Positions 9,807-17,258 of a DNA stretch of 34,845 bases are shown here, in pieces. The notes below the pieces were generated by a model that worked only from the letters and a program-made list of their open reading frames with translations, had not been told where the DNA came from and searched no databases. The translations under genes were made by a program, and so were the position numbers. The DNA is from a virus, in IMG/VR virus record IMGVR_UViG_3300033146_004147, positions 1 through 34,845 of that record. One strand, written 5' to 3'. Within the stretch, counting starts at the first letter, position 1, and every line of letters starts with the position of its first letter.

Positions 9807-10543
9807 TAACTTCTAAACTTATAATTACTATTATACACTTTCCTGTCCATAGATACAGCTACATTAAGCATTTGATCTATTTGATTCTGAGTTATCTCTT
9901 CAGCAATACCAGCTTTAGCCATAGCAATTTCTGCCTCTTGCTTAAGAAAACTCAACATTTTATCTTTCCCAGGCTCCATATTTAAAGCACTGAAACGAAA
10001 ATCCATATAAGCTACATTTGCAGCAATAGCACTAATCTCATTTTTGTACAGTAAAGGATCACAATTATCATCAACGATAAGTCCTTTATATAATACAGCT
10101 ATACTATTACCACTAAAATCTCCTTGAGGGAAAGTAATAACATTATCCTCTAAAAGATTAAAAGTAACATTCGAGCCATATCTATCTGATAAAGATTTAT
10201 CCATTCTATAACTGTCCCATTCTATATTATCAAAATACATATCATAAAGAACACTTCCATTATAATAATAAAAGTAATTAAGTCCGTAAAGACTATCTTT
10301 TATATATGATGGTAATGTCACAGCAGAAATATATTCAACATTCTCCGGAAGTTCTAATTGATTATCAGCACCAACTTCACCGATATATACATGAGCAGAT
10401 GTATGTCTGTCAGGTAAATCAAGCCAAGTGATATACGCTTTTTCAATAAATCTATCCTCTGACATTTTTACTGGATAAAGATTTTCCATTCGTGCTCTCG
10501 CATGAAGGAAAGTATATTTAGGGTATTTTGCTACATTCTCCAT
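9806..10543 (-). CDS. Ring/collar tail structural protein (crAss-like)
   Basis: Encodes 245 residues. The most recognisable stretch, near residues 155-185 (IAVLYKGLIVDDNCDPLLYK then NEISAIAANVAYMDFRF), has the form of a conserved crAss-like tail/collar structural family: a strand ending in a 'future/past layers' loop, then a helix rich in small residues. The N-terminal part (MENVAKYPKYTFLHARARME) is helical. The gene starts 2 bases after the stop of the preceding 234-residue gene and its stop overlaps the next start, so translation is probably coupled. It most likely forms one of the rings between portal and muzzle. Which ring it is cannot be told without a structure comparison. Confidence 0.62.
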   Translation of the reverse strand: MENVAKYPKYTFLHARARMENLYPVKMSEDRFIEKAYITWLDLPDRHTSAHVYIGEVGADNQLELPENVEYISAVTLPSYIKDSLYGLNYFYYYNGSVLYDMYFDNIEWDSYRMDKSLSDRYGSNVTFNLLEDNVITFPQGDFSGNSIAVLYKGLIVDDNCDPLLYKNEISAIAANVAYMDFRFSALNMEPGKDKMLSFLKQEAEIAMAKAGIAEEITQNQIDQMLNVAVSMDRKVYNSNYKFRS

Positions 10544-10545
10544 AA

Positions 10546-11250
10546 TTAAGATTTAATGTCTGTTAGTGTATTTGGAAAATCAGGTATATTAAGTTTTCTG
10601 TAATAAGTAACATAATAATCAACCATCTTTCTTAAAATAATATCTTGCATCTCATTTGGAGCAGGAAACTCATCATCAAAAATATCTTCACAACAATCAT
10701 TACCTATAAGTATAGAAGGATCATCAAAAATACCTTTAACAGTAAGATACTGTCTATCTTTAAATTTTCCAAGGTTATAAAGATAACCTTTTATCATCCC
10801 ATTAGAATCAGCATCAATATCAACATATACATAAGGTCTCTTACGTATTCTACTCATATTATAATCATGTGTCGAATGTGTATCATCATAATAAATCATA
10901 AAACTTTTAGCTTCTTTATCTTTATTATTCATACCAATATACTCTAAAGATATATCACCAAAGATACTTGCAATTTTAGGAAACTCAATATAACTTGTAC
11001 ATATCCCACTACGTATTACTGTTTGTTGATTAGATATATCTATTTCATGTATAGGAATACTATCTATCGTCTGATAAAAAGCTGTTAGAGATTTCTTCGA
11101 TTTAGTAGCTCGTTCATCAAGAAGCCTACTACGTACAAGAAAACTTTCAGCTATAAGTTGTGCTCTACTATAAGAGAAATCAGCCACAAGACCTTTAAGT
11201 CCATCGACAACATTATTCCTTACAGCATCAGCCAATCCATTTATAGTCAT
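10546..11250 (-). CDS. Ring / head-completion protein, P22 gp4-like (tail tubular position)
   Basis: Encodes 234 residues. The N-terminus (MTINGLADAVRNNVVDGLK then FSYSRAQLIAESFLVRSRLL) matches the helical opening of crAss-like ring proteins, which fill the role of P22 gp4 below the portal. After about residue 60 the protein is beta-rich (QQTVIRSGICTSYIEFPKIA). The last 40 residues return to helix (MQDIILRKMVDYYVTYYRKL), an arrangement typical of connector-binding proteins. It opens a new transcription segment: a strong terminator (11298-11326) precedes it, and a copy of the recurring TTAGTATTATTAATA leader motif lies at 11264-11278. It is followed within 2 bases by another ring-type gene. 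The assignment rests on pattern and position. Confidence 0.6.
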   Translation of the reverse strand: MTINGLADAVRNNVVDGLKGLVADFSYSRAQLIAESFLVRSRLLDERATKSKKSLTAFYQTIDSIPIHEIDISNQQTVIRSGICTSYIEFPKIASIFGDISLEYIGMNNKDKEAKSFMIYYDDTHSTHDYNMSRIRKRPYVYVDIDADSNGMIKGYLYNLGKFKDRQYLTVKGIFDDPSILIGNDCCEDIFDDEFPAPNEMQDIILRKMVDYYVTYYRKLNIPDFPNTLTDIKS

Positions 11251-11263
11251 AATACTCTATTTT

Positions 11264-11278
11264 TATTAATAATACTAA
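11264..11278 (-). promoter_or_regulatory. Leader motif A (TTAGTATTATTAATA), before ring gene
   Basis: One of five copies of TTAGTA(A/T)TATTAATA. It lies 13 bases before the ATG of the 234-residue gene. Confidence 0.5.
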
Positions 11279-11297
11279 ATTAAGCAAAAATTTTAAA

Positions 11298-11326
11298 TAA
11301 AAAAAGGGAACCAAATTGATTCCCTT
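11298..11326 (-). terminator. Intrinsic terminator after the probable auxiliary capsid gene
   Basis: Stem AAGGGAATC / GGTTCCCTT (9 pairs with one G-U), loop AATTT, then seven T on the minus strand, 25 bases after the gene's stop. It separates the capsid segment from the ring-protein segment. Confidence 0.85.
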
Positions 11327-11350
11327 CTAATATTATAATTAAGACTAATC

Positions 11351-12304
11351 TTACTTCCAAGCTTCATAAACAAAAATCTTACCAATAGTTCCATCAGCAT
11401 ATTGCTCATGCTGTGTGTCAGTTGCAGCTTGAGAACCTCCTGCAGCACCTCCTGATGGAGCAGCATCGTCAAACATCGATGTAGCTGTTGCACCGTTAGT
11501 AACAATTTTTGCACCTGTAGCTACAGTAAGATCAATATCTTCATCAATCCAAACCTCATACTTAACTGTTTTAGCAGCAGGAGAACCATTAATAACTCCA
11601 GAGTTACCAACAATAGAATTCACATAAACATCCATAGATAATAATGTATAACGAGTATTATCATTTAGTTGATTCTCGTTTTTCATACCATAAGCAGATG
11701 TATTTGCAAAAGTATTTGCAGCAACAACCTCTCTAAGATATTTAGGTAAACCACGACCTTCAAAAGGTTTAATTACTACAGTTCTTGTAATAGTTAAATT
11801 AACAGAACTACCAACAGCATCATCAATTTTTAATAAATCTAAATAAACGCTCCATTCTGTCATTGTAATAGTAAAATTAGTTCCACCTGTATTTGTGATA
11901 GCAGACAAAAAATATCTCTCCTTATCTTCAGCACTTAAAGCGTTAAAAGCATTCTCTATACCATCAACGATTCCTGCAGCATTACCAGCTACAGCAGTAC
12001 ATTGTAAAGCTAATTGATCTGAATTATTATATCTATTACCAAAGAAATTACCTTGATTTCTATACGATTTAACCTGAAATACAGCCACAAACTCTTCTCC
12101 TGCAGAAATAGCAGTAGTAGCAGCAATAGCATATCCATACTGTCCTGGAACAGCATCATGTGGTTCTTCTATAGATAATTTTAAGATGTTATTAACATCT
12201 ATCACTGGTAATCCTTTTATTTTTAGTTCAGCATCCAGAGTAGCATAAGTTGTTATATCTACTGCGTTGTTCACAATTAATTGTTTTATTCCTGTTGTTA
12301 ACAT
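11351..12304 (-). CDS. Probable auxiliary capsid (decoration) or other abundant structural protein
   Basis: Encodes 317 residues, rich in Ala, Thr, Val and Gly, with an amphipathic beta pattern throughout and a flexible Gly/Ala linker near the C-terminus (APSGGAAGGSQAATDT, about residues 278-293). The final segment (YADGTIGKIFVYEAWK) looks like a docking strand. No enzyme motif is visible. In crAss-like phages an auxiliary capsid protein is encoded a few genes after the major capsid gene, and this gene is in that position. It is followed by a strong intrinsic terminator at 11298-11326, which suggests a gene made in quantity. A tail-tube or cargo protein is possible. I infer 'structural' with fair confidence and 'auxiliary capsid' with low confidence. 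Confidence 0.5.
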   Translation of the reverse strand: MLTTGIKQLIVNNAVDITTYATLDAELKIKGLPVIDVNNILKLSIEEPHDAVPGQYGYAIAATTAISAGEEFVAVFQVKSYRNQGNFFGNRYNNSDQLALQCTAVAGNAAGIVDGIENAFNALSAEDKERYFLSAITNTGGTNFTITMTEWSVYLDLLKIDDAVGSSVNLTITRTVVIKPFEGRGLPKYLREVVAANTFANTSAYGMKNENQLNDNTRYTLLSMDVYVNSIVGNSGVINGSPAAKTVKYEVWIDEDIDLTVATGAKIVTNGATATSMFDDAAPSGGAAGGSQAATDTQHEQYADGTIGKIFVYEAWK

Positions 12305-12343
12305 AATAAAAAATTTATATAATTAATAATTAAAAAATTAAAC

Positions 12344-13531
12344 TTATTTCTGTTCTCTGGCAACTTTATTAGCATCATTAACAACACCAAATGTTTGCAC
12401 CCTTGGATTAGAATGTCTTTCTAAAAACATTACTACAACCTGTTCAACGATTTCTTTACATATATAATCCTGAAATTCCAAACTCTCTGTAGTATCTGTT
12501 TCACTATTGACATCTTCATCTGTAAGAACATATCGCTTCGGCTCTTTTAAGTATTCAACCTCCACTTGCTTTAATAATACTAAATCTTTCTCTTTCTGTT
12601 CTGCATAACTTATTTCAAAGTCAGGATAAACAGAATCTAATCTATTCATCTCTTTAAAATAATTATTTCTATATTTAAAAGAAGGCTTTAACCAACCATT
12701 AGTTTTAATAGCTGCACGTACTTGTGATGTTAACCTTTTAACTTCAACATTACTAACAAAAGTCTTTTCGCATTCAATACTATTCTTACTTTCAATAATA
12801 TTCATCATCCCTGTAGCATGCCAATAATCATTAGGCGAATGTAACAATATACGTATATCATCTATCTGCGTATAACCACTACCATAAATAAAAGTAAACA
12901 TTTTAGTAGAACTGTTATAATAAAAATATTTAGGTTCTGTACTTGTTATATTAACTGTAGAACCATAGCCTCCTAAATCAAAACCAAAAGGTAGATAATT
13001 AGTATTTGAACCGTATCTATAATCTCTTATTTTCATAGGAGTTTTTATAGATATAATTATACCATCTTCTATTCCTTCTAAAACAAGAACATCTAATATA
13101 GATGTAGCATTAAATGTACCGGAAACTTCAAATGAAGAGTTACGTGCTATAGTCAATAACGAATTATCTGATGTAGCTCTATACTGATAAGCTGTATCAC
13201 AATTTAAATTGTTATATAAAGCATTATTAAAAGATGTTCCATTATGTTCAATATATGAAGTGTCATAAAATTTAACAAAAGGAGTACCATCAATATACTT
13301 AATATTAAAAGGAAAAGGTACATTGTCATCAATATCGATGACAACATGCCTTGACAAATTCTGTAAATCATCAGAAAGTAACTGAGTCTTTTCGTAATTC
13401 TTATATAAATCATTACACCTATCGATAACAGCATTATTAAGAAATATAGTAAAATCTTCTGCATAAAACGATGCAGCTTTTTTCTTACCTAAACGTGTTA
13501 AACTCTCTTGGTAACTTTCTAAAACAGTCAT
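12344..13531 (-). CDS. Virion structural protein, probable tail/collar adaptor
   Basis: Encodes 395 residues. The N-terminus (MTVLESYQESLTRLGKKKAA then FTIFLNNAVIDRCNDLYKNYE) has the form of a conserved crAss-like adaptor family: an opening helix, then an 'F..FLN.A...C...Y...E' segment, then a region that defines contacts with the portal ring. The middle is beta-rich and the last 60 residues are helical and acidic (VLTDEDVNSETDTTESLEFQ). It starts 6 bases after the stop of the 347-residue gene and is transcribed with it from the promoter near 14620. No catalytic motif is visible. I infer a connector or collar role from position after MCP and before the other ring genes. Confidence 0.5.
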   Translation of the reverse strand: MTVLESYQESLTRLGKKKAASFYAEDFTIFLNNAVIDRCNDLYKNYEKTQLLSDDLQNLSRHVVIDIDDNVPFPFNIKYIDGTPFVKFYDTSYIEHNGTSFNNALYNNLNCDTAYQYRATSDNSLLTIARNSSFEVSGTFNATSILDVLVLEGIEDGIIISIKTPMKIRDYRYGSNTNYLPFGFDLGGYGSTVNITSTEPKYFYYNSSTKMFTFIYGSGYTQIDDIRILLHSPNDYWHATGMMNIIESKNSIECEKTFVSNVEVKRLTSQVRAAIKTNGWLKPSFKYRNNYFKEMNRLDSVYPDFEISYAEQKEKDLVLLKQVEVEYLKEPKRYVLTDEDVNSETDTTESLEFQDYICKEIVEQVVVMFLERHSNPRVQTFGVVNDANKVAREQK

Positions 13532-13537
13532 TATTTA

Positions 13538-14581
13538 TTATTTATACTTATACATTTCGGCTAAAATTTCCTTCTTAGTCATTAAAGACTCAACATCAGA
13601 TTCTTCAGCTCCCATTTTAATAGCTTCTTTTCTTAATGTTACTAAATTAATGTTCTTCAATACATCTTTAGTATAAAGCTCTATATTATCTAATAAAACA
13701 AATTCATCTGATAAATCATCCTCTTTTGCTTCATCAACCTTCTTACTACTAAGTTTAACCTTTTTGCCACTAAGAACTTCAATATCATTCTCTAAGTTCT
13801 CAAGGATAGATTTATGTCTTTTATCTTTGAGATACATTAATGCAGCATCTTCACTAACACCCATTGGTTGATGACCATAAGTATATAATCCTGATTTCTT
13901 ATCATGAGTTATAATATTAAGATCTAACGCCTTTAAAAATAATAATTTTACAGACATTAAATTACCATCATATAATTCAATAATCTTTTTAGCTCCAGAT
14001 AATGTCTCAGCTTTCATTAATAGTATCTCTTGAATAGTTTCAACTTTATCTTTTTCCATATTAAGACCAAGTAACCTTGCTCTATAAATAAGTTCTTCTT
14101 TAGTATCATTTAATATTAACGATTCAGCTTTATTTAAAATACGTTTCTTATCAATATTATTCTTGCTTTCTAACTCAGGTATCTCAACATACCATAATGC
14201 ATCACCATCAACTAAAGCCGCATCTTTAGTAAATTTTAATGTAGGATTAAATTTACACATATCCCAATGAGCTCTATCAACTTCCAAATCTAAATGAAAT
14301 GTTTTACTCTCTTTTATTACAGTATTCGCATACTTATCCAAGAAAAATCCTTCTGCTTTTTCTTGTTCAAACTTATTATAATTAGGTATACCTAAAAATT
14401 TATTATACTGAGTACTAAACGTAGGCCTTATATCTGTAGCTCCTGCTGTTTTTCCATTAATACGTACAATAGTTACTACACCATTTTCTTCAATCTTTTC
14501 AAGAATACTTACTTCTTGATCAGTAAATACATCATAATACTTACTGTAATCAATAACTTTACCTTCAATTTCTTTTTCCAT
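13538..14581 (-). CDS. Unrecognised structural-module protein with a C-terminal SAP/HeH-like helical motif
   Basis: Encodes 347 residues of unknown function. It is the first gene after the MCP terminator (14639-14672) and has its own promoter-like box (14617-14624) and a leader motif GTTTAATGTAAATG at 14599-14612. Residues ~80-130 are rich in aromatic and charged residues (FHLDLEVDRAHWDMCKFNP), residues ~160-230 look alpha-helical, and residues ~270-300 are Lys/Glu/Ser-rich. The C-terminal 40 residues (NINLVTLRKEAIKMGAEESD then VESLMTKKEILAEMYKYK) resemble the helix-extension-helix/SAP motif found in DNA-binding and phage head proteins (pattern 'L...A...G.....TK.EI...'). It may help head maturation or DNA retention, but that is a guess from the motif and position. 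Confidence 0.55.
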   Translation of the reverse strand: MEKEIEGKVIDYSKYYDVFTDQEVSILEKIEENGVVTIVRINGKTAGATDIRPTFSTQYNKFLGIPNYNKFEQEKAEGFFLDKYANTVIKESKTFHLDLEVDRAHWDMCKFNPTLKFTKDAALVDGDALWYVEIPELESKNNIDKKRILNKAESLILNDTKEELIYRARLLGLNMEKDKVETIQEILLMKAETLSGAKKIIELYDGNLMSVKLLFLKALDLNIITHDKKSGLYTYGHQPMGVSEDAALMYLKDKRHKSILENLENDIEVLSGKKVKLSSKKVDEAKEDDLSDEFVLLDNIELYTKDVLKNINLVTLRKEAIKMGAEESDVESLMTKKEILAEMYKYK

Positions 14582-14598
14582 AATACATTAATTAAATT

Positions 14599-14612
14599 CA
14601 TTTACATTAAAC
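14599..14612 (-). promoter_or_regulatory. Leader motif B (GTTTAATGTAAATG), 347-residue gene
   Basis: Sits between the TATATTTG box and the ATG, so it would be in the 5' untranslated leader. Confidence 0.45.
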
Positions 14613-14616
14613 AGTA

Positions 14617-14624
14617 CAAATATA
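14617..14624 (-). promoter_or_regulatory. TATATTTG promoter-like box (Bacteroidetes -7 type)
   Basis: Matches TAnnTTTG on the minus strand, 35 bases before the ATG of the 347-residue gene and just after the MCP terminator. I see no well-spaced TTG -33 element, so phage-specific or activator-dependent use is possible. Confidence 0.5.
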
Positions 14625-14638
14625 GTATTTTTTTTAAC

Positions 14639-14672
14639 AAAAAAAAAGTCTACAAATTAATGCAGACTTTTT
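14639..14672 (-). terminator. Intrinsic terminator after MCP
   Basis: Stem AAAAAGTCTGC / GTAGACTTTTT (11 pairs with one G-U), loop ATTAATTT, followed by a 9-T run on the minus strand, 22 bases after the MCP stop. The next promoter-like box is only 15 bases further. Confidence 0.88.
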
Positions 14673-14693
14673 AAAAATATGAAAATGAAAATA

Positions 14694-16109
14694 TTATATT
14701 ACATTTTGTTTAAAGATATGAGATCTATAAGGATTGAATAAGCCAATTCCTGAATAACCTGCAATATGAAATTCTGTTCCAGTAAGACCTGTAGCGATAA
14801 TACCTGATGTTTTACCATCTTTGTTACCTAAACCAGGAACTATACCTGTTAACATCTCTGATCCTTCTAAAGTGAAAGATTGTACAGCAGGACGACCATT
14901 AGCATCAGGAGCCATATCTAACATGATACCATAACCATAATTAGGATGTTCTTGAGTTAACGCTAAATCAATCATAAACACCATCTTATTTCCTTGATAT
15001 TCGAAAGAAGCAAAAGTAGCTCCAATATCAACTTTACCTTCAGATTCAGAATACAAGAAAGTATTACCTGTAGTTCTTGCTACAGTATAATCCATTAATG
15101 CATCACCTACTTGATTGTAAAGTTCTTTATTACAAATAACAACAAAAGTATTTCCTTCTACATCATCAGATTTTTCTGTCATTGTATCTAAAGCTGTCTT
15201 GATAACCCCTACATCCATTACTGAATATAAAGAACGTGAAGCATAAGCTTCTGATTGAGGAATAAGACCTGCTCCAATAGGAACATCTTGTCCGTTTTCA
15301 TCCTGGTCTAAACAAACGCCATGAACATCAAAGTTCGTTATAGCCCATAATTGAGAATTATCACGAGACTGTAAAAACTCATCTAAGATAACTTTCTCAC
15401 CATTAATAAAACCATAATAAACTTTCTTACGTCTACCTTCGTCACCTTCTACTGACTCTAAATACTTCTTACTTGTTGCAGCAGCTTGCTGAGAAATAGA
15501 CTTAGAATGTCTGTGTAAAGAAATATAATTACGATGTAACTCAGTATCCATAACAAACTTACTATAACCTCTCTCTGATAATTCAGGATAGTAGTTAGAA
15601 CGATAGATAGTCTCTTTTCCCATGCTGACGTAATTAAGATCAACTTGTAAAGCAAGATCATTATTTACTAAAACAACTCTATAAGACCACTTATTAGCAG
15701 TAATACGTACTGGAGTTGCCACAACTCTACATTGTGTTTTATTATCTAAAGCAAACGTATCGTTTACATTATAATACTTCTCTGCAAGAAACATTGTGAA
15801 TATCTCACGATTATCACCTAATCCTGCACTAATATCAGCATCTTGTACAATACGAATTTTCTTAATGTAGTTCTTATCCAAACGCCATTGAAAAGCCATT
15901 TTGTTTATTGGGTTATACTTATCAACCTTAGATGACTTTGCATAAACATTACCTAATGCTTCTGTTATTGCAGAAGTAACAAGTTTCTTGTTCATTGTTG
16001 TGTAAAGTCCAAGGTTCTTAACATCCTTTCCGAAAAATTCTGAAAGATGTTGCTCGGTTACAGTGTTTCCGTTATTCTGTAACATTGTATGTTCATCAAC
16101 TATTCTCAT
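14694..16109 (-). CDS. Major capsid protein (HK97 fold, crAss-like)
   Basis: Encodes 471 residues, close to the usual size for a crAss-like major capsid protein. It starts with a helical N-arm (MRIVDEHTMLQNNGNTVTEQ) and continues with segments typical of the family: VDKYNPINKMAFQWRLDKNY, IKKIRIVQDADISAG and, late, FEYQGNKMVFMIDLALTQEH plus GIMLDMAPDANGRPAVQSF, which correspond to the A-domain/P-domain strands. It ends with HIAGYSGIGLFNPYRSHIF, a typical closing segment. It follows the scaffold-like gene and is followed by an intrinsic terminator with a 9-T run, consistent with very high expression. A leader motif TTAGTAATATTAATA lies at 16126-16140, 16 bases before the ATG. Family recognition is by pattern and gene order. 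Confidence 0.88.
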   Translation of the reverse strand: MRIVDEHTMLQNNGNTVTEQHLSEFFGKDVKNLGLYTTMNKKLVTSAITEALGNVYAKSSKVDKYNPINKMAFQWRLDKNYIKKIRIVQDADISAGLGDNREIFTMFLAEKYYNVNDTFALDNKTQCRVVATPVRITANKWSYRVVLVNNDLALQVDLNYVSMGKETIYRSNYYPELSERGYSKFVMDTELHRNYISLHRHSKSISQQAAATSKKYLESVEGDEGRRKKVYYGFINGEKVILDEFLQSRDNSQLWAITNFDVHGVCLDQDENGQDVPIGAGLIPQSEAYASRSLYSVMDVGVIKTALDTMTEKSDDVEGNTFVVICNKELYNQVGDALMDYTVARTTGNTFLYSESEGKVDIGATFASFEYQGNKMVFMIDLALTQEHPNYGYGIMLDMAPDANGRPAVQSFTLEGSEMLTGIVPGLGNKDGKTSGIIATGLTGTEFHIAGYSGIGLFNPYRSHIFKQNVI

Positions 16110-16125
16110 AATATTCTAATTTATG

Positions 16126-16140
16126 TATTAATATTACTAA
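16126..16140 (-). promoter_or_regulatory. Leader motif A (TTAGTAATATTAATA), before MCP
   Basis: Lies 16 bases before the MCP ATG and 11 bases after the scaffold stop. It could be a promoter, an RNA processing site or a translation signal. Confidence 0.5.
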
Positions 16141-16151
16141 TTATTTTTTTC

Positions 16152-17198
16152 TTATTGCTCACCAAACACTCTTGGCTTCTCTTTACCGCTTGGTTGTTGC
16201 TCTTCACGACTGCTATTTTTTGAAAACCCTTCACGTCTACCTTCCTCTCCGTTAACACCAAGAGCAGCTTTTTTAGCTTCTGCTACAGCAAGATTTAAAT
16301 TCTTCCTGTGAGTTGCTTCCTGTTTGTTAAATAAATGATTTCCAAATTTATATAAATAAGCTGCCTCAAACATTCTTTCAGGATCACCAAGAATCTCATT
16401 AACGAATTTAGAATTACCATTATCGTCAATTTCTAATAATCCTTCTAATATCGCATTCTTATCTTCATCACTAACTCTCCATCCTGCAACTTTATCTAAC
16501 AAAACAACTTTATCAGTTATAATTTTTCTGTCTTTATCTATCTGAGTTTCATTCTCTTTTGCTATATCATCAGCTATTTTCTTAAGTTTCAAAGCTTGTT
16601 TATCCTTAAAACTATCTCTAACAATAGCAACCTTCTTATCATGACCTTCAATATCCTTTTCTATTGTATATCTCTCGTTTATCTCATCTTCTGATTCTTC
16701 TGTATATTTTTCTGATAAATACTTTTTGTAAAGAATATCATCAGGCATCTTATCGTAATCTTCTGATTTAGATTCATAATAATCAGTAACTTTACTAACT
16801 TCTCTCTCTATCTCTGCATTCATCATATCTTCAAAAGAAACTTCTTTCTCTCGTAAAGTTGTGATAAGCTTAGACTCTTCTTCAGATAATTCAAATTTAC
16901 CTTCAGTAGTGCTATCAGTTAAAGTTTTTAACACATCATATTTCTCCGAATCATCTAACTCATCAAATTTACGCCCAATAGTTTTAACTACTTCTTTTCC
17001 ATCCTCCTCAACTGTCTCTTCAAAAGGAACAACTCCATCGACATAACCAAAGTCAGCTAAAAATTTTTCTACTCCGGCATACTCTCCGTTATTACTTTCA
17101 TTATTGTTCTCGTTACCTTCATTATTTTCTGAAGGATTTCCTGTTTCTGTTGATTCAGGTTCTAAACCTTTTTCAACTTGCTCTCCAAATTTTGGCAT
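16152..17198 (-). CDS. Scaffold-like prohead protein
   Basis: Encodes 348 residues. The N-terminus is low-complexity and acidic, rich in Glu and Asn (EPESTETGNPSENNEGNENN). The middle is highly charged and predicted helical/coiled coil (FELSEEESKLITTLREKEVS, DIAKENETQIDKDRKIITDK). The C-terminus is basic and polar (KNLNLAVAEAKKAALGVNGE, then RREGFSKNSS and the last ~20 residues). An acidic, helical protein with a basic C-terminal tail encoded just before the major capsid protein is the classic layout of a capsid scaffold, whose tail binds the shell. It has its own TATATTTG promoter-like box (17241-17248) and a GTTTAATGTAAATGTAG leader (17205-17221). No protease motif is visible. The scaffold role is inferred. 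Confidence 0.68.
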   Translation of the reverse strand: MPKFGEQVEKGLEPESTETGNPSENNEGNENNNESNNGEYAGVEKFLADFGYVDGVVPFEETVEEDGKEVVKTIGRKFDELDDSEKYDVLKTLTDSTTEGKFELSEEESKLITTLREKEVSFEDMMNAEIEREVSKVTDYYESKSEDYDKMPDDILYKKYLSEKYTEESEDEINERYTIEKDIEGHDKKVAIVRDSFKDKQALKLKKIADDIAKENETQIDKDRKIITDKVVLLDKVAGWRVSDEDKNAILEGLLEIDDNGNSKFVNEILGDPERMFEAAYLYKFGNHLFNKQEATHRKNLNLAVAEAKKAALGVNGEEGRREGFSKNSSREEQQPSGKEKPRVFGEQ

Positions 17199-17204
17199 TT
17201 CTAT

Positions 17205-17221
17205 CTACATTTACATTAAAC
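17205..17221 (-). promoter_or_regulatory. Leader motif B (GTTTAATGTAAATGTAG), scaffold gene
   Basis: Longest copy of the motif, 6 bases before the ATG and 19 bases after the TATATTTG box. Confidence 0.5.
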
Positions 17222-17240
17222 ATTAATTAATTATCTTTAT

Positions 17241-17248
17241 CAAATATA
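17241..17248 (-). promoter_or_regulatory. TATATTTG promoter-like box before the scaffold gene
   Basis: TATATTTG on the minus strand, 42 bases upstream of the scaffold-like gene's ATG. It lies in the 60-base gap between the head-fibre and scaffold genes and is followed by the GTTTAATGTAAATGTAG leader. Confidence 0.5.
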
Positions 17249-17258
17249 CCTCAGTATA